Assembly (NCBI GenBank): GCA_017427625.1 | Contig: JAFRSL010000050.1 | Location: 1 to 5,988, forward strand | DNA length: 5,988 bases | Source: Synergistaceae bacterium | Lineage (GTDB): Bacteria; Synergistota; Synergistia; Synergistales; Aminobacteriaceae | Reading direction: 5' to 3' | Shown: piece by piece, positions 1 to 5,988 of the stretch | How positions within the stretch are numbered: position 1 is the first letter of the stretch | Layout: the number at the start of each line of letters is the position of its first letter | Notes under the pieces: generated by a model | Databases searched by the model: none | Told to the model about the DNA's origin: nothing | Seen by the model: only the letters and a program-made list of their open reading frames with translations | Made by a program: the position numbers and the translations under genes

Positions 1-3000
1 AGCAGTAGCTTGAAGCAGAACGCCATGAAAGCCCGTCAGGAAGCCCCTTGACAGTCCACGTCAAAGGCGTTGTCCCCGATGCGTCGAGGGAGGCATAATA
101 CGATGAGCCGATGGTACCACTATTCGGAACGCTGGTAGTCGTGATCGTTGGCAGAATAACGGTTACAGCGGGAGCGTTGACGGTGAGGTAGAACGTCTGC
201 TGGCTTTCTTTCGATGCGTCATTGGTGCTTCTTGCGGTTACGGTGAAAGTCCCAGTCTCCTCAGTCATCGGAACTCCGGAAATCAGGCCTCTGTTCTCAT
301 CGAGCGCAAGGCCATCGGGCAAATCGCCTGTGTACGACCAGGTTACGGGAACTTTGCAGAGAGCCTCGAGCTGTACCGAGTAGCTTTCGCCGACAGTTGC
401 ATCAGGAATGTCGCTTATACTCGTGATTATTGACGGAGTGTCTGAAGGGTAGACGTTGACGGTCATGTACTCAGTTTCGCCGTTTTCGTTCTCGAAGCCT
501 GTGTCGAAGTCGTAGGTAACGCGTTCAGGCAGAGTGAAGAAAGCCGCGATGCCCTCATCCCCGTCAAAATTAGCGGCAAAGCCAGCCTCAGAGCGAACGG
601 TATCAGGGTTGACGCTTTCAACCTCATCGAGAATTTCCGCCATATTCACCGTGTAAAGCCCCTTGCTATTCTTTGCGACGCTGAAGGGCTCAATGTTCTG
701 GTCTGAGAGGTTGAGAATTTCCAGCGAGGCATTGTTGCTGAGGTCTAACTCTCTGAGCTTGTTGTTTCCGCAATAGAGTGCCTTTAGCGAGGTGTTCGCG
801 GAAAGGTCGAGTTCAGTGAGCTGGTTGCTCTGGCAGTAGAGAGTTTCGAGTGCAGTGTTGTCATAGAGGGACAGCTCTGTGAACAGGTTGTTGTCGAGGT
901 CGAGGTATGTGAGCTTCTTGTTTTCCGACCAGTAATTGTCGGAGAGCTTGTTTCCCCATGCGACGAGGCTTTCCAGTTCTGTGAAGTACTCAATGCCTTC
1001 AAGAGACTCAATCCCCAGACTGTTGACGTTGAGGTAGGTAATCGAGGCTATTTCGCTTGCGTCGAGCCATCCGTCCATGTCCGAATCGAGATTTTCGCTG
1101 ACGTATTTCCTGAAATTTTCATCGGGGAAATGGTCTTCGTCAATCAGGATTCCGCCTTCAGGTTTAGGAACACTCAGCATTAGGGAGCTGTTGTCAGTCC
1201 CGTCATTGTTCTCTGCGTAGACGGTGAATGACCAGTCCCCATATTCCTGAGGCGTCCCGAAGATCCTGCCGTCCTCAGTCCAGTAGAAGCCTGCCGGAAG
1301 ATCGCCTTCAATCCGCCATGTTACGGCAGAGGAGCTTTCGGCTTCGAGCTGGTACTCATAATACTTGTTGAGTTTTCCTTCGGGGAGCGAGTATGTGATG
1401 ATGACAGGGGGGTGTGTTTCAGCTGGGTCTATGGTGATGACGAACGATTTTTCCGCGCTGTACTTCCCGTAAACGGCTTTGACAGTGAAGGAGAAAGTGC
1501 CTTCCTTCGTTGGAGTGCCTGAGATGTTTCCGTTTGAGGCTATAGTGAGGCCGTCAGGGATGTTGCCAGTTGCAGACCATTCCCACGTACCGCTTGACGA
1601 AATATCATAGCCGGTTGCGTAGAACCAGTCGCTGTAAGACTCGCCGACAGTACCGTTCATGAGCGGAGACTCAGTGTCAATCTCAACTCTTGGGTCAACA
1701 ACGTCCATCATGAACTCAACGTAATCCTTGCCCGCTGAGTTTTCAGCATAGACGATGAACGAGAAGCTCCCAGCCGCTGAGAGGGTGCCATAAAGCACGC
1801 CATTCGAGCTTAGGGACAAACCGGTCGGCAAATTCCCGTCAGTTGACCACGTTATGGGGCTTGTACCGTCTGCCTCAAGCTGAATGCTCACCAAGTCATC
1901 AACAGCATACTCACCCAAGTACGGCGAGATCATGATTCTTGGAGCGACAGTGTGGTTGGTTACGGTGATGAAGTAAGCGCGGCTGTCATTTGTGGTTGAG
2001 TTCGAGGCTTTGAGCGTGAAGGCATAAGTACCCTCAGTTGTGGGAGTTCCTGAGATGCTTCCTGCAGTGTTGAGAGTGAGGCCAGGAGGCAGAGAACCGC
2101 TTGATATGGCCCAAGAAATGGGAGCAGTTCCGCTAGCTTCGAGAGATGTCTCATAAGGAACGCCGGTGAAGCCGTCAGAAAGGAATGACGTTATGATGGA
2201 GACGGACTCAACGTCAGGCTCATCCGGGTCATCAGGCTCTGAGGGATTTTTCTCGGTGTTTCCGAAGACTCGTCCGCTTGTGCCTTCTCTGTGGCCGTAA
2301 ATCCTGTTCTCCTTGTTGCCTGCTTCGAGGGTTACGCGTGAGTAGTTGTTGCTGATTTCGTTGCCAGCTCTGAAATCCGTGAAGTATCCGATGATGCCAC
2401 TGGCGTATGAATGTTCGTCCGGTGCTGAGGATTTGATTTTGGATAACGAATTTTCCGAGCCGACTTTGCAGTCAGTGATTAGGATCTCGTCCCAGTTGTT
2501 TGCTCCGACGATGCCGCCCACGAACATGTCATAGTAGTCCGATTGAGTGCCAGTGATAGAGCCGTCGAACTTGCAATTCTCGATCGTTCCGCTGAGAAGG
2601 AACGCGGCAATTCCGCCGACATACGAGTCATAGCCTCCAGAGCTTGAATAGCTAGCGGTGGTGTTTGAGACGACGATGCGGCCTTTGACGTTGAGGTTCT
2701 TGATGGTTCCGCCGTTGACGACACCGAACAATCCTGTGAAGGTCTGGTTTGTCCTTGCAATGTTGACGGTGATAGTGTGTCCGCCTCCGTCGAAAACGCC
2801 GTTGAAGGGAGTCTTGTCGGGGTTCCAGCTATCCTCATCCGGGCCTATTGGTATCCAGTCTCTGTAACTGGAAATGTCGATGTCATTGGTCAGACGGTAA
2901 TATTTCGCGGTTTTGATTTTGCCGGAGTAAATATCGTCTCTGACTTTAATGAGGGTATCAGCGTTGTTGATTTCCCAAGCTGAAGCCTCGTCATAGCCTT

Positions 3001-3100
3001 CAGTCTCGTAACCAGCCTGACCGTAGACAACTGCGAACGCACTCGAAGCGGCAAGAATTGTGATTAGCAAAGCCACCGCTAGTTTCTTTAGAGTACGCAT
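1..3100 (-). CDS. Secreted multi-domain surface protein (GLUG-like, putative Ig repeats, LRR); 3' end outside window
   Basis: The frame is open from the ATG at 3100 to the window edge, giving at least 1033 residues and no stop. The start MRTLKKLAVALL is chosen because AAGGAGG lies 8 bases upstream and the start gives a clean signal peptide: KK, a hydrophobic core, then AFA before a likely cut after residue 23. Residues about 40-280 look like a GLUG-type beta-helix, with YRLTNDIDIS, GVFDGGGHTI, TGLFGVV, YVGGIAAF and FVGGIVGA. A Pro/Asp/Glu linker follows at about 281-297. Putative Ig (He_PIG-like) modules span about 300-382, 385-467, 468-559 and 560-647, each with the pattern LPxGLxL, GxIsGTP, GtFsFtV. 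An EF-hand-like loop at 672-683 leads into LRRs of period 21 (to about 795) and a C-cap with SVAKNSKGLYTVNMAEI. A fifth Ig module is at 890-979 and a sixth begins at 980. It probably binds a surface, glycan or protein partner, but no catalytic domain is visible and the ligand is unknown. Any C-terminal anchor lies outside the window. Confidence 0.93.
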   Translation of the reverse strand, partial: MRTLKKLAVALLITILAASSAFAVVYGQAGYETEGYDEASAWEINNADTLIKVRDDIYSGKIKTAKYYRLTNDIDISSYRDWIPIGPDEDSWNPDKTPFNGVFDGGGHTITVNIARTNQTFTGLFGVVNGGTIKNLNVKGRIVVSNTTASYSSSGGYDSYVGGIAAFLLSGTIENCKFDGSITGTQSDYYDMFVGGIVGANNWDEILITDCKVGSENSLSKIKSSAPDEHSYASGIIGYFTDFRAGNEISNNYSRVTLEAGNKENRIYGHREGTSGRVFGNTEKNPSEPDDPDEPDVESVSIITSFLSDGFTGVPYETSLEASGTAPISWAISSGSLPPGLTLNTAGSISGTPTTEGTYAFTLKASNSTTNDSRAYFITVTNHTVAPRIMISPYLGEYAVDDLVSIQLEADGTSPITWSTDGNLPTGLSLSSNGVLYGTLSAAGSFSFIVYAENSAGKDYVEFMMDVVDPRVEIDTESPLMNGTVGESYSDWFYATGYDISSSGTWEWSATGNIPDGLTIASNGNISGTPTKEGTFSFTVKAVYGKYSAEKSFVITIDPAETHPPVIITYSLPEGKLNKYYEYQLEAESSSAVTWRIEGDLPAGFYWTEDGRIFGTPQEYGDWSFTVYAENNDGTDNSSLMLSVPKPEGGILIDEDHFPDENFRKYVSENLDSDMDGWLDASEIASITYLNVNSLGIESLEGIEYFTELESLVAWGNKLSDNYWSENKKLTYLDLDNNLFTELSLYDNTALETLYCQSNQLTELDLSANTSLKALYCGNNKLRELDLSNNASLEILNLSDQNIEPFSVAKNSKGLYTVNMAEILDEVESVNPDTVRSEAGFAANFDGDEGIAAFFTLPERVTYDFDTGFENENGETEYMTVNVYPSDTPSIITSISDIPDATVGESYSVQLEALCKVPVTWSYTGDLPDGLALDENRGLISGVPMTEETGTFTVTARSTNDASKESQQTFYLTVNAPAVTVILPTITTTSVPNSGTIGSSYYASLDASGTTPLTWTVKGLPDGLSWRSASSYC
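165..2203 (-). repeat. Diverged putative Ig (He_PIG-like) modules, interrupted by the LRR block
   Basis: Within the surface protein, about 85-residue modules recur at roughly 2203-1955, 1948-1700, 1699-1423, 1422-1160 and 430-165, with a sixth cut by the window edge. Shared landmarks are a Trp strand (ISWAIS, ITWSTD, WEWSAT, VTWRIE, VTWSYT), LPxGL, a GxIxGTP-like turn and a closing FTV.A-type strand. The DNA copies differ at many positions, so these are old protein-level repeats rather than recent tandem duplications. Module boundaries are estimates by eye. The LRR block at about 1160-440 separates module four from module five. Confidence 0.75.
700..930 (-). repeat. Leucine-rich repeat block, period 21 residues
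   Basis: In the surface-protein frame, consecutive units read TALETLYCQSNQLTELDLSAN, then TSLKALYC/GNNKLRELDLSNN, then ASLEILNLSDQNI. They fit the pattern xxLxxLxCxxNxLxxLDLSxN with a 21-residue period. A less regular unit (KKLTYLDLDNNLFTELSLYDN) and a cap (GIESLEGIEYFTELESL) precede them. This 21-residue type is common in secreted proteins of anaerobic gut bacteria and forms a short solenoid usually used for binding. With only about four or five units it would make a small binding face between flanking Ig modules. Confidence 0.85.
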
Positions 3101-3158
3101 CCATAAAACCTCCTTACTATAAAGATCGTGGTATGTATATGAGAATGGGGATATTCTA
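3101..3158 (-). other. 58-bp gap between transporter and surface-protein genes
   Basis: This gap follows the transporter stop and contains the surface-protein ribosome binding site. I see no GC-rich hairpin with a T-run; the only small dyad is GAAT/ATTC flanking ATCCCC, too weak for a terminator. TATAGT close to the ribosome site resembles a -10 box, but transcription would start inside the Shine-Dalgarno site. Readthrough from the transporter gene is therefore possible. The two genes may be co-transcribed, although their functions do not obviously match. Confidence 0.45.
3109..3115 (-). promoter_or_regulatory. Shine-Dalgarno site of the surface-protein gene
   Basis: AAGGAGG on the minus strand ends 8 bases before the ATG at 3100. 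It decides the start: a second ATG at 3104 is closer to the site but lies in another frame and does not give the signal peptide. Confidence 0.9.
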
Positions 3159-4505
3159 CTACACTTTCTTTCTCATTTCACGCAAGGCACTCCAAGTGAA
3201 CGGCACTGCAAGAAGGAACGTCAGCCCATCAGCGACTGGCTGTGCCGAAATTATTCCAGCAAGCCCGAAGAATTTCTGCCCGAAATACAGCGCGAGTGCA
3301 AGCATAAATCCCTGCCTTGAAGCTGCCAATGTTGTCGCACGGATCGTCCTCCTTGTGTTCTGAAGGTACATGTTGGACATAGTAACGAAGCTCACACTCC
3401 AATACACCAGGCACTCAAAGCGAAGAGCCATAGCCCCCAATGCAATAAGCTCTTTATCATCAGGCCTGAATATAGCGATGATACTCTCAGCGAAGGTATA
3501 TCCCGTAATGCTCAGGACGGTGCAGTAAATGGCAGTAACTCCGACGCTGAACCAGAAAGCCCTCCTTACCCTTCCGAATTTCCCTGCGCCGTAATTGAAT
3601 CCGCAGACAGGCTGAAACCCTTGCCCGAATCCCAAGACCATGGCCGTAGCGAACATAGTAACCCTGAAGACGATCGACAACGCCGCAATAGCCACGTCCC
3701 CATAGAACCCTGCAAGCTGATTCGTGTAAGCCATCGAGACGCTTGCAAGCCCCTGCCTTCCCAACGAAGGAAGACCTCCCGCAGCGATCTCCTTGTAATG
3801 CTCAAACGTTGGCCTGAAGTTGCGTATTCTTAGAGGTATGCCATCTCTTTGCCCCGTGAGGATGAGAAGCAATACGAAGCTGACGAACTGTGAGATCATT
3901 GTAGCAAGCGAAGCTCCAGCAACGCCCATTCCGAAGACGAAGATGAAAATGGGATCTAGGACGATGTTCAGCAAAGCGCCGGCAGTGATTCCGAGCATGG
4001 AGATGAAAGCGTTGCCCTGAAATCTCATCTGGTTATTCATGACGAACGACGACATTATGAACGGGGTGCCTATGAGAATGAACCTGAAGTAAGCGCGCGC
4101 ATAAGGTAAAATAGTTTCAGTTGACCCTAGAGTTCTTAGGAGGTCGTCCATGAAGACGAAGCCGAGAACAGCGATGAGTACTCCTGTGATTAGCGACGTG
4201 AAGAAGCCTGTTGAAGCAATGAGGAGGGCACTTTCTCTGTTCTTTGCCCCTAAAGCGCGGGAGATGTAATTTGCGCTTCCCTGCCCAAAGAAGAACGCTA
4301 TAGCCTGAATGAACGCCATGTACGAGAAGATTACGCCTACAGCAGCGGGAGACTGTACATCAATTCCGGCGACGTAGAAAGTATCGGCCATGTTGTAGAT
4401 TGCGCTAATCATCATGGTAATTATAGATGGGACAGCGAGGCGGGATACTAATCTGCTTACCGGTTGAGTTGTCATCATAATATACTTTTTGTCTTGAGCG
4501 TTCAT
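3159..4505 (-). CDS. MATE-family multidrug/metabolite efflux transporter
   Basis: A complete 448-residue inner-membrane protein, the usual length for MATE transporters, which export organic cations and other compounds using a Na+ or H+ gradient. The pattern of hydrophobic segments fits 12 membrane helices in two lobes. N-lobe family landmarks are the helix-1 stretch ISAIYNMADTFYV (Asp41), the GQGSANYISRALGAKN signature (about 74-89), and RFQGN (161-165) followed by LLNIVLDPIFIF (Asp184), GMGVAGASLAT. The C-lobe has GFGQGFQPVCGFNYGAGK (292-309), equivalent to the second-lobe signature. These motifs resemble MepA/NorM-like members most. The start at 4505 is supported by AGGAGG seven bases upstream. 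The gene is divergent from the sugar transferase and precedes the surface-protein gene on the same strand. Substrate cannot be told from sequence. A lipid-linked sugar flippase (Wzx) role is less likely, since both MATE signatures are well kept. Confidence 0.96.
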   Translation of the reverse strand: MNAQDKKYIMMTTQPVSRLVSRLAVPSIITMMISAIYNMADTFYVAGIDVQSPAAVGVIFSYMAFIQAIAFFFGQGSANYISRALGAKNRESALLIASTGFFTSLITGVLIAVLGFVFMDDLLRTLGSTETILPYARAYFRFILIGTPFIMSSFVMNNQMRFQGNAFISMLGITAGALLNIVLDPIFIFVFGMGVAGASLATMISQFVSFVLLLILTGQRDGIPLRIRNFRPTFEHYKEIAAGGLPSLGRQGLASVSMAYTNQLAGFYGDVAIAALSIVFRVTMFATAMVLGFGQGFQPVCGFNYGAGKFGRVRRAFWFSVGVTAIYCTVLSITGYTFAESIIAIFRPDDKELIALGAMALRFECLVYWSVSFVTMSNMYLQNTRRTIRATTLAASRQGFMLALALYFGQKFFGLAGIISAQPVADGLTFLLAVPFTWSALREMRKKV

Positions 4506-4512
4506 AAAAGGG

Positions 4513-4518
4513 CCTCCT
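4513..4518 (-). promoter_or_regulatory. Shine-Dalgarno site of the MATE transporter
   Basis: AGGAGG on the minus strand with a 7-base spacer to the ATG at 4505. It supports that start over the internal Met codons at residues 10 and 11. Confidence 0.9.
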
Positions 4519-4529
4519 ATGATAATTTC

Positions 4530-4569
4530 ATGATATACTATCGAAAATCCAAAGAAAGGCGTATATCAT
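4530..4569. repeat. Perfect 9-bp inverted repeat in the divergent gap (candidate operator)
   Basis: ATGATATAC at 4530-4538 is the exact reverse complement of GTATATCAT at 4561-4569. The arm centres are 31 bp apart, close to three turns of the helix, so two bound protein dimers or one looped complex could sit on the same face. Each arm overlaps a candidate -10 box, which would suit repression or coordinated control of both genes. The arms are AT-rich, so chance is a real alternative. No regulator gene is present in the window. Confidence 0.4.
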
Positions 4570-4578
4570 AATAGACGG

Positions 4579-5988
4579 ATGAGAAAACAGAAAAATTTTA
4601 CCAGAATAACGGCAGCATTTTTTGAGGCAATAATAGATGCACTAGTATTCCGATTGAGTTTTTGGCTTGTAATCGCAATTTTCCTCGCAGGAAAGACGCC
4701 TCACCCCTTCACGCACGAAGTAAGGACTTTCTTCACTGGGACGATGCTGGTGGTCTTCTACTTCAATTCACTCTACAGCTTCAAGACGTGGCTTCTCTGG
4801 GACGAAATGAAGGCCATCCTGAAATCCTCGCTACTGATACTTCTGGTTGTTGTACTCTATCTTTACTCGCAGAGATTCGACATATCACGCTTCACCCTCT
4901 CAATGGGAATAATAGTCTTCACGCCGTTGTGCATAATAACGCGCTTCATCTTCAGGAGGGTACTTTTCGCAACAGGACTTCTCTCGACGAACATAATAAT
5001 TCTTGGGGCAGGACGGACGGGAAGCATCTTCGCGGACAAGATCACTGACAACCCCTTCACGCTCGGAAAGGTCATAGGTTTCCTTGACGATGACGAGGCA
5101 AAGCAGGGCATCACGGTATCGGGCTATAAAGTTCGCGGGAAACTTGAGGATTTTGCGGCACTCTGCGCGAAGGAAAGGATAGACGAGGCAGCTGTTGCAA
5201 TATCGACGGCATCAAGGAGCCTAATCGCTCATGTTCTCGACATAGTGGAATTTCATGTTAGACAGGTGCACTATATCCCCGACACGTATATGCTGACGAC
5301 GTTCTCATCGTTAATCAGCGATGTTGACGGAATGCCGGTGATATATGCGTCTCAGGGCCTGTTGAATCCCGTGAACCGAGCAGTGAAGTCATTTGCTGAC
5401 TATGCAGTTTCATTGACAGCGATAGTGATATTGTCGCCGTTGATGATTTACTCAGCGTTCAGGGTGAGGAAGAATTTCGGCGGAGAGATATTGACATCGC
5501 AGGAACGTTCGGGGCTTAACGGGAAGGATTTCAAGATGTACAAGTTCAGGAGTTCTGGTGACGGAAAGATTAGCAGGAGGTTGCGACGCTCATATGTTGA
5601 CGAACTTCCCCAGCTCTTCAACGTCATCAAGGGTGATATGTCAATCGTTGGGCCTAAGGCGATGTCATCGTCGGACATGATGTATCTCTACGGCGGTGAG
5701 AATGCGCTGAAAATATCTGCAATCAAACCTGGAATAACGGGGTTCTGGCAGATTAGCGACCGTGAGAGGGACAAAGGAATCTGCGGTGAAATGAACCTCT
5801 ACTATATCCGAAACTGGTCATTGTGGCTCGATTTTGTGATAGTGATCAAGACGCTGTTCGTCAAGAGCGGCGCCGCGGAGGGCAGCATCGTCACCAACGC
5901 TGCGTTCTGGCTGGGCATCATCATTGTTTACTACTTTATCGCGACCTTCATTTCCGTTGACAAGGTCATCGGCAAGGTCTACCCGGTG
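4579..5988 (+). CDS. WbaP-type polyprenyl-phosphate sugar-1-phosphate transferase; 3' end outside window
   Basis: An open frame of 470 codons runs to the window edge. The family moves a sugar-1-phosphate from a nucleotide sugar onto undecaprenyl phosphate at the inner membrane, the first step of O-antigen, capsule or exopolysaccharide synthesis. Residues about 15-135 hold around four membrane helices. A CoA-binding-like Rossmann domain follows, with ILGAGRTG (141-148) and GFLDDD (167-172). The catalytic domain starts with a membrane-dipping helix containing SPL (286-288), then SQERSGLNGKDFKMYKFRS (307-325), the catalytic Asp-Glu pair in VDELPQLFNV (D341, E342), GDMSIVGPK, KPGITGFWQIS and IRNWSLWLD. 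Oddities are a short loop after KFRS, a VGPKA sequence instead of VGPRP, and a hydrophobic C-terminal segment (444-460) after the usual family end. ATG at 4579 is the only usable start: the frame upstream closes at 4531 without another start codon, and no good Shine-Dalgarno site is present. Sugar specificity is not predictable. Confidence 0.93.
   Translation, partial: MRKQKNFTRITAAFFEAIIDALVFRLSFWLVIAIFLAGKTPHPFTHEVRTFFTGTMLVVFYFNSLYSFKTWLLWDEMKAILKSSLLILLVVVLYLYSQRFDISRFTLSMGIIVFTPLCIITRFIFRRVLFATGLLSTNIIILGAGRTGSIFADKITDNPFTLGKVIGFLDDDEAKQGITVSGYKVRGKLEDFAALCAKERIDEAAVAISTASRSLIAHVLDIVEFHVRQVHYIPDTYMLTTFSSLISDVDGMPVIYASQGLLNPVNRAVKSFADYAVSLTAIVILSPLMIYSAFRVRKNFGGEILTSQERSGLNGKDFKMYKFRSSGDGKISRRLRRSYVDELPQLFNVIKGDMSIVGPKAMSSSDMMYLYGGENALKISAIKPGITGFWQISDRERDKGICGEMNLYYIRNWSLWLDFVIVIKTLFVKSGAAEGSIVTNAAFWLGIIIVYYFIATFISVDKVIGKVYPV

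Larger units (their letters stand above)
4506..4578. promoter_or_regulatory. Divergent promoter region between transporter and sugar-transferase genes
   Basis: This 73-bp AT-rich gap must hold the start signals for at least the sugar-transferase gene, and probably for both genes. On the plus strand TATACT at 4534-4539 is a good -10 match, but no convincing -35 lies 16-18 bases upstream. On the minus strand TATGAT (4570-4565) is a possible -10, with a weak TTTCTG 17 bases upstream inside the transferase gene. Both assignments are tentative. The two candidate -10 boxes overlap the arms of the 9-bp inverted repeat listed separately. Confidence 0.5.

Noticed and set aside
165..2203. DNA-level tandem repeats
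   Set aside because: The Ig modules repeat at protein level, but the nucleotide copies differ too much to be recent duplications or a recombination-prone array.
2479..2838. A 119-residue open frame on the minus strand
   Set aside because: It lies in another frame inside the long surface-protein gene, is rich in Ser/Thr/Arg with no domain pattern, and the continuous 1033-codon frame with signal peptide and domains explains this DNA.
3101..3158. Rho-independent terminator after the transporter gene
   Set aside because: Only a 4-bp dyad without a following T-run is present.
2346..3363. Plus-strand frames of 62-76 residues opposite the surface-protein and transporter genes
   Set aside because: All are antisense to strongly supported coding sequence, and one (3133-3363) spans the gap into the transporter. 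None has a recognisable motif.
3159..4505. The transporter as a Wzx O-antigen flippase partnered with the divergent transferase
   Set aside because: Both lobes carry well-kept MATE signatures (GQGSANYISRALGAKN and GQGFQPVCGFNYGAGK), fitting a drug or metabolite exporter better. The divergent orientation also gives no operon link.
4662..5048. A 128-residue open frame on the plus strand
   Set aside because: It is out of frame with the sugar transferase, whose helices and Rossmann motif (GAGRTG) are encoded by the same bases. Its own translation has no recognisable pattern.
4863..5114. Minus-strand frames opposite the transferase (this one and 5448-5678)
   Set aside because: They are antisense to a well-supported coding region, lack ribosome sites that I can see, and show no family features.
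1..5988. tRNA, rRNA, CRISPR array, insertion sequence or attachment site
   Set aside because: Coding sequence covers all but about 130 bases. No regularly spaced repeats, transposase motifs, terminal repeats or tRNA-like folds were seen.

Overview
The window holds three protein-coding genes that fill almost all of its length. No RNA gene, mobile element, CRISPR array or non-coding stretch over 100 bases was found. Two of the genes run off the window edges, so they have no stop codon here, but both reading frames are continuous and unambiguous.

Layout: (1) Positions 3100 down to 1, minus strand, encode at least 1033 residues of a secreted, multi-domain surface protein. In order it has a signal peptide, a GLUG-like beta-helix region, an acidic Pro/Asp/Glu linker, four putative Ig (He_PIG-like) modules, an EF-hand-type loop leading into a leucine-rich repeat block with a long C-cap, then a fifth and a partial sixth Ig module. 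(2) Positions 4505 to 3159, minus strand, encode a complete 448-residue MATE-family efflux transporter. It lies 58 bp upstream of the surface-protein gene and on the same strand. (3) Positions 4579 to 5988 and beyond, plus strand, encode at least 470 residues of a WbaP-type polyprenyl-phosphate sugar-1-phosphate transferase. This type of enzyme starts synthesis of O-antigen, capsule or exopolysaccharide on a lipid carrier.

The transporter and transferase genes are divergent and share a 73-bp AT-rich gap. This gap carries a perfect 9-bp inverted repeat whose arms are 31 bp apart centre to centre, making it the best candidate regulatory site in the window.

Organism: the mid-GC, strong-Shine-Dalgarno gene style, and a secreted protein combining GLUG, He_PIG and LRR modules with a characteristic LRR C-cap, recall gut, rumen or oral anaerobes. 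Synergistota is my best guess, from memory of similar proteins; a Firmicutes anaerobe is an alternative. The sequence alone does not prove either.

The genes do not form an obvious single pathway. The most plausible common theme is the cell envelope: a secreted modular protein, an exporter, and the priming enzyme of a surface glycan whose other genes would lie to the right of the window. I do not see a clearly new biological system. The most unusual points are the departures from family consensus in the transferase and its C-terminal membrane extension.
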